DNA of 64,000 nucleotides from Euleptes europaea (Eukaryota; Chordata; Lepidosauria; Squamata; Sphaerodactylidae): positions 4,189,001 through 4,253,000 of the forward strand of contig NC_079323.1 of NCBI RefSeq assembly GCF_029931775.1, given 5' to 3'. The notes beneath the pieces were generated by a model. That model was not told the DNA's origin. It was given only the letters and a program-made list of their open reading frames with translations, and searched no databases. Position numbers and translations under genes: made by a program. Numbering within the stretch: the stretch's first letter is position 1; the number at the start of each line of letters is the position of its first letter. Of this stretch, positions 21,997-33,248 are shown in pieces.

Positions 21997-22306
21997 GAGA
22001 AGAAGAGTTGGTTTTTATATGCCGACTTTCTCTACCACTTAAGGGAGACTCAAACTGCCTTACAATCACCTCCCCCTCCCCACAACAGACACTCTGAGGT
22101 AGGTGGGGCTGAGAGAGCTCTAAGAGAGCTGTGACTTGCCCAAGGTCACCCAGCTGGCTTCGTGCGTAGGAGTGGGGAAACAAACCCAGTTCACCAGAGT
22201 AGCCGCCGCCGCTCACGTGGAGGAGTGGGGAATCAAACCCAGTTCTCCAGATCAGAATCCACCGCTCCAAACCACTGCTCTTAACCACTACACCACGCTG
22301 GCTCTC
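21997..22306 (-). mobile_element. tRNA-derived SINE (family A), two modules
   Basis: GAAGAAGAGTTGGTTTTTAT to CACTACACCACGCTGGCTC. Confidence 0.92.
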
Positions 22307-22765
22307 AAGGGTGACTTGGTGGTTTCACCTCCCGAAGTGTGAGATCTCCCCCTTCTGACTCCTCTACCCCTCTTTCGAGCCGCACTGGCCCGTTTGGAAG
22401 ACCAGGCGGTTGGTAGAGTTTAATAGGTTTCTCCCCTTTTCTCAGGACAAGACAAATAACCCTTAACCACCTTCCTCCCCGCATGTTATTTGCACCATTT
22501 TGGTGGAACTCAAAACAGCCTTAGGAACCAAGAGCGAGGAAGACATTGAATGAAGGACTGGAGGCCTGTAACAGAATCCTTCACGGCTGTTCACAGGAAT
22601 ACCTCGCCGATCAACGGTCCCCCCTCCCGTTTGCTTCCAGTGAGGTGACGGCAAGGGCCAGAGCTGGCTCGCCGTGGTCCTACGTAGCACCAGTCAGTTC
22701 ATACAGATTACCTAACACGCCCCCTCCCTCCCGACCCCCCCACCCAATTTTGCCACATGCACACA

Positions 22766-23068
22766 CTACAATTCGTCTCGCATTTTGTCCCCTTTGGGTC
22801 TCACTAGCCGGCCGATGAAGAGGATGGAATTGGTCTTATTGTCCTTGATGAGGAAGACGAACGGGTGATCGGCGTAGAAGAGTTTGGGGTTCTTCATTTC
22901 TTCTCGCGCGTAGATGTCGCCCTCGTAGGGGTTCCCCTCTGTGTCCCACTCCAGGGCCGCCGCGTGGAAAACATTGGCGAGGTAGAGATCCTTCTTGCCC
23001 GAAATCTTGGACAGGTCAGCCTTGTTCTTGTCGACGGCTTCGGTTAAGCCGAGCTCAGCCAAGTGTTT
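22766..23068 (-). CDS. SERPINH1: SERPINH1 exon 5 (coding part) with RDEL stop
   Basis: Acceptor CCTCACTTCCAG lies just above 23068. It encodes [19 protein letters not shown] through [11 protein letters not shown], with TAG at 22768-22766. The stretch holds the degenerate serpin reactive loop and the ER-retrieval tail. Confidence 0.96.
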   Translation of the reverse strand, partial: KHLAELGLTEAVDKNKADLSKISGKKDLYLANVFHAAALEWDTEGNPYEGDIYAREEMKNPKLFYADHPFVFLIKDNKTNSILFIGRLVRPKGDKMRDEL

Positions 23069-26000
23069 CTGGAAGTGAGGAATATGACATCATGACCATG
23101 TAGATACCAGCTTCATAGGGCTGCTAAATCTCATGTACCAAACTCCTGGGGGCATGTCTTTAGTCTTGTCAATATCTAGAGGCCAAAGAATATGCTTAAA
23201 GCCCACCACATGAGTAATGGTGTACTGGATTTGAAATGGGAGTGGCTGTGGAAACAGAAGAACCATTTTGTTCTTGACATCAGCTTAATCTCCATTTTGT
23301 ATGCTTACAGCTTTGCTTTTTCAGTTCCCAAAGGCCTAACAGTGGTGCATACCAGCATCTAGATCATCTGTGGGAAGATGGGAGGGGGGATGAAGTCACT
23401 CTTTTCCTGGGAACCTTAACCCGGCCTAAACCAGTTTGAACCATCCAGAGACTTAGAATCATAGAACCATAGAATCATAGAGTTGGAAGGGACCACCAAG
23501 TTCATCTAGTCCAACCCCCTGCACAATGCAGGAAATTCACAACTACCTCCCTGGCAACTATTTTGATTGGGAGTTATAGGTCTTCTGACCTGAGTTCACT
23601 TTGCCATAAGTTAAGCTAAGCCTCATGGTGGACAACTATATCTTATTCTTCTATGCTATACCGTACCTTCAACACCTATGTAACTTTCCTCACAATGCCT
23701 CTATGCAAGCAAGTGCGGTCTGAACCAGCATAAGTATCTATAGCAATACTAGAAGCTATGTGGAACGGTGGAGTCTGATCTAGAGAACCGGGTTTGATTC
23801 CTCATTCCTCCACATGAGTGGTGGAGGCTAATCTGGAGAACTGGATTTGTTTCCCCACTCCTCCACACAAAGCCAGCTGGGTGACCTTGGGCTAGTCACA
23901 CTCTCTCAGCCCCACCTACCTCACAAGGTGTCTGTTGTGGGGAGGAGAAAGTAAGGTGATTGTAAGCTGGTTTGAGTCTCCCTTGAGTGGTAGAGAAAGT
24001 CAACATATAAAAACTAACTCTTTTTCTTCTTCTTCTATGTAACAGTGAAGTAAGTATAGACAGCTAAGAATTAATTATTTTCCTATGCCAGTGTGCCTTA
24101 AGACTGTGTAACTGTATTTTAATCCGTTTTGATTCTTTTAATTTTCAATAATGCCTTTAGCTTTTTAAAGGTGGTTTTTGAGTTTACTGACCTAGTTCGG
24201 TTTGTCTACAAACAAGGCTGGAGTGGAGGAAGGGCTCAACCTTGGTAGTGGCTTTGGGCTGGCCTTTGGAGGGTAGGAAGTCAAGCAAGTGTGTGTAGGT
24301 CACTGGGAGTTTCTGGAATTTTCTGAAATGAACAGTCAGGATACTTACATGGAGGTCATGGCTGACTTCCAGGCTGACCTTGGGCAGGGAGATGGCCACC
24401 GACCGCGTCTTCAGCTTGCCCACCCAGGTCTTCAGCTGCTCCCTGGTCAGCATCTTCTCCACGCGCTCCAGGGGCTCCACGTGGTTTGGCAGGATGAAGA
24501 TCATGCTGGACAGCTTGTGGGCCAGGGGCATCTCCACAATCTGGAGGTTTTCCGCCTCGTCATTGTAATAGGGGTACAAGCCTTTAAAATAAACACATTC
24601 GCCAGTTCTTGATTGAAAATATTTATACGCTGCCCTGCCACACTGACAGGGTCCTCGTCCATAAATACTTAAACCCATCAATAAACCTTGATTAGACTAC
24701 TGCAGTGCGCTTTATGCAGAGCTGCCCTTGAAGACTGTCCAGAAGCAAGAGTTGGCACAGAATGCTGCGGGCACACTACTTACTCGAGTCAACGGTGACA
24801 GGCAGTGCGTGTGGCTCTCCCCTTCCCCATTTGAGCCCCACAATAATCCTATAAGGTGTAATGGGAGTCTGGGGGATTTGAAACCCCAGACCCCTAGTCC
24901 AACATTTTAACCACTACACAATACTGGCTGGCTATGCTTGTAGTCCAGAGACTGCCCTGCCCCCTGCCCCTCCCTAGCTGGATGCAGATTGTAGCCTCTG
25001 CTTCTATTGGAAAAAAATAACACAAATTGAAATAGTTTCAGAGGGCAACTTGGTTGGTCTGCAGTAGAAAAGCTGGATTCGAGTCCAGCAGCAGCTTTAA
25101 TTCTTCCTTAAGTGGTAGAGAAAGTCGGCATATAAAAACCAACTCTTCTTCTTCTGCTCTGGCTGAAAGAGCCTTTCTCCGATGCATTAGAGATACAGTT
25201 ATCGAAATCTGGCAAATTCTATGGGAACTCTTGGAACTCAGCCCTATTCTCGGCAGGAAGTTTGGGCTGCAACGGGAGTCGACACCCAGGATTAACATGC
25301 CTCTCTGCTAGGTTCCACTTACCTGTGCGATGCATCATGGGAACGCCCACGGTGAAAGAACGGGTGACCATAAAGCCCCGGTTGTCCACCATCTTGTGAT
25401 GAAATCTCTCGTCCCAGTGAGCTGTTAGCAGAGGGAAGGCATAAAAAAAGATCAGTTAATAGCAGAAAGGTTGTCTTGACGCACTTAACTGTAACTGTGC
25501 CAGCCCCACCCCACTGCCCCCCAAAACCATATAAGAATTTCAGAAACGGTAGAATCTATCAGACACAGAAAGCGTCTATCCCTCGGAGAAAATGGTAGCT
25601 TTGGAAGGTGGACTGGCATCACATCTGTGATGAACTACCTCCCCTAACTCTACCCCCCAAATCTCCAAGAATTTCCCAACCTAGAGTTGGCAACCATATG
25701 TCTGAGTAGCACGGTGCACAGCTGAACTGCTCTCTTTCATGACTTGGATACCAATGTAATCTACAATCACACTGGCCTTTTTTGCTGCCGCATCACACTG
25801 CTAGCTCACGTTCAGTTAGTGAAAGACCGCAGTCCTAAAATTAGGGTTCCCATTTTCCCGCTTATGGTGGGAGACCTCCAGGTAATTAAGGACCTTCCCC
25901 ACCGATGATCACCTGATGGAAACTGGGGCCAAACTGGGGGTTGGGGAATTGTCCTGGGGAGAAATTTTCTTAAAATAAGGCCTCATCTACAAACAAGAAG

Positions 26001-27695
26001 TTCTGACCATAGAGTTCCTGTGGATTCCTAGAGCTACCTGGAACTGACTGGGGTAGACTGGGGATTTCTAGGAATCGCCAGAAACTCTGTGGCAATCTTG
26101 TTCTTCTTAATTTTTCTCCTGGGAAGCTTCTGCTTCCTCCACAACCTTTCCGCTGGTTGCCAAGCACTGCCTGGCAACCCTACCTTAAATCCCTGTCACG
26201 GGAAGAATTTAAAAAGAACTGGAAAATGTATTTTGATTACGTGACAAAACAGTATAATGTATACAATCAGATTTTAATATGAAACGTTATTGCAGGCATT
26301 AAATAATTTAAGCTACTTAATAAATGTGGATTTACAAGAATAGGTCTCCTAGCTATTTTAGATTAGAAGATTAGATATAATTATCCAGACCTATCTACTA
26401 TTTGTATTACACGACTTTACCGTATTTTTATTGTACAATTTTGATAGGTTGAGGAGTCTAACATTAGGTCTTTAGAATAATAATTATGCATTGTTATCTA
26501 CTAAGGACATACATATATTGAATACAGCATGTCTACTAGAATTATGTATCTATATATGTATATCAAATACAATATATTTAATAGAATTAAGTAATAGCAA
26601 TTAAATATTGTTATGTATACAGTGGTAGGCAGGAGAATATGCTTAGGTCTCGCTCTTCCTTTAAAAGACTTGTTCTACCCTAATTTACAAATAAGTAAAT
26701 AGGTTTTGTATGATTTAGCAGATGGGTATTTTGAAATAGGTACTTAGTTGCGTTTATATATAATGTGTGTATGTTGCTTGTTTTGTCTGTTTTGTTCTAT
26801 GTTCTTTTTTTAAATAAATGTTTATTTTCAAAACAAGTCCTTCCGATCAGCTTCAAGCCCCCCACCAGATTCCACTGTGGTGTAGTGGTTAAGGGCGGTG
26901 GTTAGGTGCGGTGGAGTCTAATCTGGTGAACCGGGTTGGTGTCCCCACTCCTCCACACGAAGCCAGCTGGGTGACCTTGGGCTAGTCACAGCTCTCTTAG
27001 AGCTCTCTCAGCCCCACCTACCTCACAGTTGTGGGACGGGAAGGTGATTGTAAGCTGGTTTGATTCTTCCTTAAGTGGTAGAGAAACTCGGCATGGGGAG
27101 AAAAAAACCACTCACGTTTGAAGAACATGGCGTTGACGATCAAGGCCCCGTCGGTCTTGTCCACGTCCTTGGTGACCTCGGGCAGCTTGCCGTCGGTGGT
27201 CTGAGCCGCCCACTCGTTGATGGACTTGACGGCGCTCCGCTTGTCCCGGAAGTTGATCTTGGAGTGCTCGTAGTTGTAGTGCTTCTTGCTGCTCTTCACG
27301 AAATCGTCGGCGAAGGTGATGGAGCTGGGGCCGTAGAGGCGGCTGCCGATCTTCCAGGTGACGTTGCGGGCCGTGGAGTTGCTCACGTGGCTCAGCAGCT
27401 CCGACAGGCCGCTGTGGACGTAGTCGTCGTTCAGCTTGTCGGCGCTGAGCAGGGCCTTGGCCTGGGAGGCCGTGGCCGCCTTGCCCCCCAGGGACACCAG
27501 GCCAAGGGAGGACGCCACCACCACCGGAGACAAGAGGATGTTCTCCGTGTTCTTATCCTTGGCCATCGCATGGTAGAGGCTGAAGGCCAGGTTGGTGCTG
27601 CGGTCGGCCAGGGCCGTCGCTTTGTCGCTCAGCTTCTTCTTTTCGGAGGGCACGGCGGCGACAGCGCCGAATGCAAGGAGCGCAATCACCCACAT
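22766..27695 (-). CDS. SERPINH1: Serpin H1 / HSP47, collagen-specific ER chaperone (whole coding region)
   Basis: HSP47 binds triple-helical procollagen in the ER and releases it in the cis-Golgi; it is a non-inhibitory serpin. Coding exons in transcript order are 27695-27116, 25421-25323, 24581-24349 and 23068-22766. All have GT/AG borders and join in phase to 1215 nt, 404 residues plus stop. The start at 27695 gives a signal peptide, [20 protein letters not shown], as in chicken HSP47; an in-frame ATG further upstream would spoil it. Two N-glycosylation sites sit in NSTARNVT, the serpin body has [10 protein letters not shown] and [15 protein letters not shown], the ligand-binding side has [12 protein letters not shown], and the retrieval signal is RDEL. 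The Cys that human HSP47 has in HYNCEHSK is Tyr here. The frame is intact throughout. Confidence 0.98.
23457..23557 (-). mobile_element. CR1 LINE tail (family B)
   Basis: CATAGAATCATAGAGTTGG, about 100 bp only, in SERPINH1 intron 4. Confidence 0.9.
23755..24037 (+). mobile_element. tRNA-derived SINE (family A), two modules, 5' trimmed
   Basis: Starts at GGAACGGTGGAGTCTGATC, lacking most of the A-box; tail CTCTTTTTCTTCTTCTTC. Confidence 0.88.
24349..24581 (-). CDS. SERPINH1: SERPINH1 exon 4
   Basis: 233 nt encoding [19 protein letters not shown] through [11 protein letters not shown]. Acceptor TATTTTAAAG and donor CAT|GTAAGT. The acceptor has a weak pyrimidine tract. Confidence 0.94.
24582..25322 (-). 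other. SERPINH1 intron 3 content
   Basis: Holds a PLE family H scrap at 25045-25090 and a truncated family A tail at 25095-25155. The rest is unique; 24880-24930 resembles an old tRNA-SINE head complement. Confidence 0.6.
25323..25421 (-). CDS. SERPINH1: SERPINH1 exon 3
   Basis: 99 nt encoding (P)[19 protein letters not shown] through MMHRT. Acceptor CTGCTAACAG and donor GTAAGT. Borders and phases match mammalian HSP47. Confidence 0.95.
25560..25703 (+). mobile_element. hAT-type MITE (family D), 5' truncated
   Basis: CCTCGGAGAAAATGGTAGC to GAGTTGGCAACCATA. Confidence 0.75.
25842..26182. mobile_element. Larger hAT-type MITE sharing family D termini
   Basis: TAGGGTTCCCATTTTCC...CCTGGCAACCCTA, 341 bp, flanked by CCTAAAAT and CCTTAAAT (7 of 8). 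The interior is unlike family D, so it may be a sister element using the same transposase. Confidence 0.75.
26195..26838 (+). mobile_element. L1 LINE 3' end
   Basis: Opens with the end of an L1 ORF2-like frame ([19 protein letters not shown] ... stop near 26282), followed by an AT-rich 3' UTR and AAATAAATG tail. 5' truncated. Confidence 0.75.
26868..27095 (+). mobile_element. tRNA-derived SINE (family A) beside the SERPINH1 exon 2 donor
   Basis: GTGGTGTAGTGGTTAAGGGC to GTAGAGAAACTCGGCATGGG. Its 3' end is only ~15 bp from the intron 2 donor (27110-27115). Confidence 0.88.
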
Positions 27696-27726
27696 GGCTT
27701 CTGTCGGACTTGGGGACGGCCTGAGC
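27116..27726 (-). CDS. SERPINH1: SERPINH1 exon 2 (start codon exon)
   Basis: Acceptor TTTCCTTGCAG lies just above 27726 and donor GTGAGT at 27115-27110. 31 nt of 5' UTR precede the ATG at 27695-27693. It encodes the signal peptide to NAMFFK plus the first base of Pro. Confidence 0.95.
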
Positions 27727-27886
27727 CTGCAAGGAAACAAAACAGGCCGTCAGTCAGACTGGAATCATCTCAACTTTGTAGTTATTCAACCAGTCAATCT
27801 CTGTTAGAGATCACCAGGGATGGACAGAGAGGGTCATCAACCAGTCAACATACAATAGCATTTCACAGCCATATAACAGGCTGATC

Positions 27887-28030
27887 TCAATAGGTAAAGG
27901 TGCAAGCACCGGGTCATTTCTGGCCCGGTCATTTCTGACCCATCCCGACGTTTACTAGGCAGACTGTGTTTATGGGGTGGTTTGCCAGTGCCTTCCCCAG
28001 TCGTCTTCCCTTTACCCCCAAGCTGGGTAC
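27887..28030 (-). mobile_element. SINE (family K) fragment
   Basis: GCAAGCACCGGGTCATTTC, GGCAGACTGTGTTTATGGGG and CTTTACCCCCAAGCTGGGTA match the complete copy at 61505-61779. Confidence 0.8.
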
Positions 28031-28095
28031 TCAATAGCACAGACCTAATTAACAAAAAAAAGAGAGAGACTTAATTATGGTTGTTATTCAAATAA

Positions 28096-28522
28096 AGGGC
28101 AGGCTGTGGCTTGGTGGAAGAGCCTCTGCTTTGCATGCAGAAGGTCCCAGGAGCAACCCCTGGTATCTCCAATTAAAAAAAAGGACCAGGGCAGTAGGTG
28201 ATGGGAAAGACCTCTACCTGAGACCCTGGTGAGCCATGGGGAGGGACTGCAGTTCAGTGGTAAAGCATCTGCTCGGCATGCAGAAGGTCCCAGGTTCAAT
28301 CCCCGGCATCTCCAGAAAAAGGACCAGGCAGCAGGTGATGAGAAAGACCTCTGGCATGCAGAAGGTCCCAGGTTCAATCCCCAGCATCTCCAGTTCAGAA
28401 AAAGGACCAGGTGATGTGAAAGACCTCTGCCTGAGACCCTGGAGAGCCGCTGCCAGTCTGAGTAGACAAGACTGACCCTGATGGACCAAGGGTCTGGTTC
28501 AGTATAAGGCAGCTTCATAAGT
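28096..28522 (+). mobile_element. Family E SINE with three tandem heads
   Basis: Three units with CATGCAGAAGGTCCCAGG and a following GGACCAGG...AAAGACCTCT arm start near 28096, 28240 and 28350; only the last has the 3' body (GCCAGTCTGAGTAGACAAG to AAGGCAGCTTCATAAG). Confidence 0.88.
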
Positions 28523-29225
28523 GCTATGTATTCCATGGGCAGAGAGAACTGGAGTGTGCCTCCTTCTGGTTAAGAAGAAGAAAGCCAGCATGGCTTAACA
28601 GAAGCCCAATTTCAATGTGATGCTGGTAAGGTGGAAGCCCTCGACCCGTGGGGCTTTGTGCTGCTGTGGCAACTCACTGAAAGCAGGCCACCACCGGTGC
28701 CAATCATCTACGTGGCCCAAGACAAGCATGTTTAGATCAGGTCTACAGACTGAACCTGGGGATTTCGGCATGCGAGGCAGGTGTTCGTCCACTGAGCCAT
28801 ATTTCTGACCCTAATTATATTATCACTGTATTCTGAATGACTGCATTCAAGGAGATAAATGCAACAAATTTGCTACCACCGCAAGGCCAAACTGCTGAAC
28901 TCTCAACTACTTCTAGCAAACCATGCTGCAGTTCATGGCATGGCCTCAAGAGGGAGCACTGGGATTCCCAGAAAGCTGTGAGTTTAACCCAGTTTTTCCC
29001 CAAACTTTTCAGCAAGGCGGAATTTTATTTTTCTTCTTTTCAGCAAGGCGGAATTTTATTTTTCTTTATTTTCTTCTGAAGCATGTCTGACAGTTGCACC
29101 TGAACAGATAACTAGTATAAGGGTTCTCCCTTCTCAAGGTAGCACACTTCCGGTCTTTCTATGTGCATCACAGGGTTGGATCCTATCAGCAGGTCTGCAG
29201 GGAAAAACTGAAGACATGAACATAA
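28523..29225. other. SERPINH1 intron 1: mostly unique
   Basis: A degenerate tRNA-SINE head complement lies at 28740-28800. At 29008-29066 a 29-bp unit (TTTCAGCAAGGCGGAATTTT...) is repeated twice in tandem. Confidence 0.5.
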
Positions 29226-29650
29226 CTTAAGAACATAAGAAAGGCCCTGCTGGATCAGACCAAGGTCCATCAAGTCCAGCCGTCTGATCACACAGTGGCC
29301 AACCAGGTGCCTCTAGGAAGCCCACAAACAAGACGAGTGCAGCAGCACCATCCTGCCTGTGTTCCACCCCACCCAAAATAATAGGCACGCTCCTCTGATA
29401 CTAGAGAATAGGTATGCAGCATGACTAGTATCCATTCTAACTAACAGCCATGAATACCCCTCTCCTCCATGAATATGTCCACTCCCCTCTTAAAGCCCTC
29501 CAAGCTGGCAGCCATCACCACATCCTGGGGCAGGGAGTTCCACAATTTAACTATGTTATGTGTGAAAAAATACTTCCTTTTATCTGTTTTGAATCTCTCA
29601 CCCTCCAGCTTTAGCATATGACCCCGTGTTCTAGTATTATGGGAGAGGGA
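29226..29650 (-). mobile_element. CR1 LINE 3' end (family C)
   Basis: AAGAACATAAGAAAGGCCC to GTATTATGGGAGAGGGAG. The antisense frame reads VKLWNSLPQDVVMAASLEGF. Confidence 0.93.
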
Positions 29651-31075
29651 GAAAAATGGATTCTGACACACACACCCCACCCCCAAAAAATACAGAGGGG
29701 ACTCATGGGAACAAAGAGCCACAGAGAACAGGGCTTCAGCGAAGAATCAGGCAAGGTCATCCCTCCTCCCTCTTGCCCCAGTGGAAAAACTGGCATGACC
29801 CAGCCCACTGTTCTGAACTGACTCATGCAGAGATACAACACGCAACCTCTGCAGCAGAGGCAATTCCATGAGCCAATTCCACCTAGCATCTAGAGACGGA
29901 ACTTCCTGCCCCTGTGGAGTCTGAAGATGCTAGATCAGAGCTAACAGAGTTGCAACAGCCAACCTCCTTCATGGATGCAGTCCTTTTGGCCTCATGGGAA
30001 CCTTTGTTTAACTGATTAATTCCCTTGCTCAGACGCAAAGAACGCTGTGTCGCAATTGTAAACCCACATTAATTATTTCTGAAGCCAACTTTTGGCTGAA
30101 GTTGTGCTTAACTTCTAAATGAGTAGGCCTAGGTCCCAATCCGGTGATCTGGCTAATTTATTTTTATTTCATACAACCCAGGAATTGATTTCTGGCCTTG
30201 AAAATCATTTCTGGGTCCAGGCCCCTGTGAACCCTGGCAGTTATCTAACCCTCAACTAAGGGCTCCTATTTCCTAAAATATGGCTAAAAATCCTCTGCCT
30301 TCTCCGTTTAGCTGCATGTCTCTTTCTAGTCAGTTGTGTGCTCCGATCGCCTTCAGGAACGGAAAAGAAATGGGACAATTGCCATCTGGGCAGCTCTTCT
30401 CCAGCTTATCCCACTGGGAAGGAAAGTGTTAACGGATCCCCTGGGTGGAGCCAATGCAGGTGGTCTTTTGGCCATTTTTTCATTCAAAATAGGGGCCAGT
30501 CAGCTGCCGTATCCAGAGCGCAAAATGCTGCCCTTCTGGAACTGACCTTGAGCAAGAGTGCTAATCTGTCCCGCTTAAAGGGCCCACCGGTTGCATTCCC
30601 GGGCTTCTCAAAATGCATGGTTCTTCTATGATGCCATCGGAACGTCAGCCAGTATCTCAAGAACTGGCGTTTTCAGGCATCGCGCCAAGGGCGGAGCCGG
30701 AGAAAGGCTCCCTGAAAAGAGCGGAAAGCGGCAGAGAACAAAGCCGAGCAGGGGGAAGGAGGCTGAAGCAGACAGGCGTGCATTCCCCAGACAAAGCAAA
30801 CACAGCCACGCAGGCAGCCGCAAGCCAAGCCAGTCTGCAATTATGTCCAGGAAATTACATGGCCCCAATTTTGGGGTTTATTTATAGTTTCAAGTCAACA
30901 CCAATACTTGTCTGTTGCAGAGGGCGGAGGACAGGGTGGGTGGTTTTGAAAAAATGGGCAGACTTATTTTAAATGTAGGAACTGATTTTCAAGCAAGGAA
31001 AAAAAGTGCGGGGGCATTTATTACACATATAACTTGCAGGTGCAAAGGCTGAATCTGGAGTTTGTGGATTCAGGC
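29651..31075. other. SERPINH1 intron 1: unique block
   Basis: No repeat or coding exon recognised. A 119-codon + frame at 30613 has no family look. Confidence 0.45.
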
Positions 31076-31250
31076 AGCCATCTGTCAGCAATGTTGATTC
31101 TATGACCAATGTTGATTCTATGAGAGGCCATCTTCGGGGCATGGAGTAGGGGTCACTGGGGGTGTGTGGCGGAGGTAGTTGTGAATTTCCTGCATTGTGC
31201 AGGGGGCTGGACTAGATGACCCTGGTGGTCCTTTCCAACTCTAGGATTCT
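31076..31250 (+). mobile_element. CR1 LINE 3' end (family B)
   Basis: GGCAGCCATCTGTCAGCAA to TCCAACTCTAGGATTCT, with a 21-bp direct duplication (AATGTTGATTCTATGA) inside. Confidence 0.9.
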
Positions 31251-33248
31251 AACAGAAAATGTGGAAGTAATCAAACAGCAGCCGTCTGAGAAGGTTGGTG
31301 AGAAACACAGCCAGGGGTACCAGGTCGCTCTCCGGGGAAATCACGAGATTTCCCATCACAGCTTGATGGCTGTGGAGTGGGGAATTTATATCCTTATTGT
31401 GATATCCTCAGTTTGAGCCTGGCCATGAGATTATTTCTGGACCTTGTTTTCATCTGTGCTGTGGAATATAACGCAACCCTTCAACAATTTGGAATGCAAG
31501 GCCTTCCACCCTCTTTTCGTAATAACATCCCTGCATGTGTGCATTTAGGATTAAAATGTAACTAGAGAGATTTGGGTTCAAATCCTTGTTCTGTTGTGGA
31601 AGCTCATGGGGGCAATGTTGGGCAGCCCACCTCGCAAGGTTGAGCAGCAACCACGTCACCTGAGCTCTTTGGAGAAGGGGTGGGTTAAAACCACAGTCGG
31701 CGGATGGCTATGCCTGCCAATGGAGGGCGATGTTTCACACTCGGGACAAAAATGGGCTTTGGCTCATGGGGCAATTGACACAGAGGTTCCTGGCTCCACA
31801 AGGCAGCTATCAGACAGGACTGTTAAATAGAACCTCCTTATACGGAGGCAGTGTACCTTCGAATGCCAGAATTGGGTGGGGGAGGCCATCTCTTAGATTC
31901 AGCTGAAGTATTTTGCTGTCACAGTTGGGAAGTGGATGCTGAGCTAGGCAGACGCTTGGTCTGATCCAGCAAATCCACCACACCCTTCTTGGAACGGTGA
32001 GAAGAAAACAGTCGCTCATCCAAGTACAATGTAACATCCTTCCAAAATTACAAGGATTGAACTGACACTTCTATGTCTGGGGGAGGTCGGAAGACAGGAT
32101 GACAATACTTCAATAAATAGTAAAATCAATAATCAATAAATAAAATCTGGGTCTAGCGATCTCCTGCAGACCCATCTGAACCCTGCCTCAAAGACGGTGG
32201 CCAAGAAGGATCCATGGACTTCCGACCCAAATGCAGAATCCGGTCATGCTAACGTGCTTTACGGGCCCTGGTTCCTGAGCGGTTATTCAAGCTTTATCCC
32301 TGATCCATCTTGGTATGTAAGATGTGGCAAGGTTTGTAAGGGTTGTTGTTGGTTTTTAATAAAGATACCTTGAAACTTTTTCTTAGTGTGGTCAACGTTT
32401 CCCTTTTTCATTCTGAAAGAAAACAAGATACGTAAGGTAGTTCCCATAAGAAGGGCAGAGGCTTTTTCCAGAAGAGAAAAACAGGAATTTCAAAAATTGC
32501 AACCATGTTTTATAATAGTGGCGGCCGGAAAGGAAGACTGGCCGAGCCCTGTCTAGGGGCCAGATTTGGGGGCTCTTTTTAAACTTTTTTAATGGGGGAA
32601 GAAACAAGCCGTTCCTTCGACTGGGAGCTACCGCGACACCAACAGCTGACTAATGGGGACACCTCCAGAATCCCTCGAACTTTGAGCAGGAACGGGGTCA
32701 TGTTCTCTGCAAGCCAAACCCTGCCATCTTGCCTTTGCAAACGTGGCAGAAAGATACAGCGAGGCGTGGGTGGGTCATCTAAGAAAGTAGGCGTGGTCTG
32801 CAAGGGACATCCCACCTCTCCACTGTCAATCTGGGAGAAGAACGTGTTGGTTTTTGCTGGAAATCCTCATTCTTTTATTAGTCGCTCTGGCAGTGCTTGG
32901 AGTCCTGAAACTCTAACTTGGGATGGCCAAAAATGGAAAAATCACAACATGCTTGGCTGATTTAGTCCACCACCGGCCTCTCGTTTTTAAACACTGGCAC
33001 AGTTTATGCCATGCAATGGTTAATGCCCGTGCATTTCAACATGCAAATTCCACTGTCCTTTTTCTCCTCTGTTCCATTGTTCCAACTATATGGCCGATAA
33101 AAGTTTTCCCAAACAAGTCAACAGGCTGGGGGGAAAGCACTAAACTCCCCCTCTTCCTGCAATACAGACAGCATAAATCCAGTTTTGAATTCCTAGAGCA
33201 TTGCTACCACCATTTACAGAAGGCTGCAACACAATTTAGCAGTATGTT
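31251..33248. other. SERPINH1 intron 1: unique block
   Basis: AATAAA occurs on the + strand near 32358 without a gene to end. 31850-31980 faintly recalls CR1. Otherwise nothing recognised. Confidence 0.4.

Larger units (their letters stand above)
19845..22765 (-). other. SERPINH1: SERPINH1 3' UTR (inferred extent)
   Basis: A strong-looking signal on the - strand, TTTTTTGCAATAAAAG (AATAAA at 19866-19861), is followed by a T-rich run, so the mRNA may end near 19845. A weaker ATTAAA at about 22423-22418 could give a short form. The 2.9-kb UTR would include a tRNA-type SINE (21997-22306) and a 5S-type SINE (21645-21850); the rest (19676-21640) is free of recognised repeats. The extent is inference. 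Confidence 0.5.

Noticed and set aside
27075-27884. 269-codon + strand frame
   Set aside because: Exact antisense of SERPINH1 exon 2; the - strand frame is the conserved protein and this is its shadow.
30336-30972. Overlapping + strand frames in SERPINH1 intron 1
   Set aside because: No splice context, no domain and three overlapping phases; treated as chance.
32340-32380. Poly(A) signal of a + strand gene inside SERPINH1 intron 1
   Set aside because: AATAAA is present but no coding exon or conserved upstream sequence could be found on the + strand.
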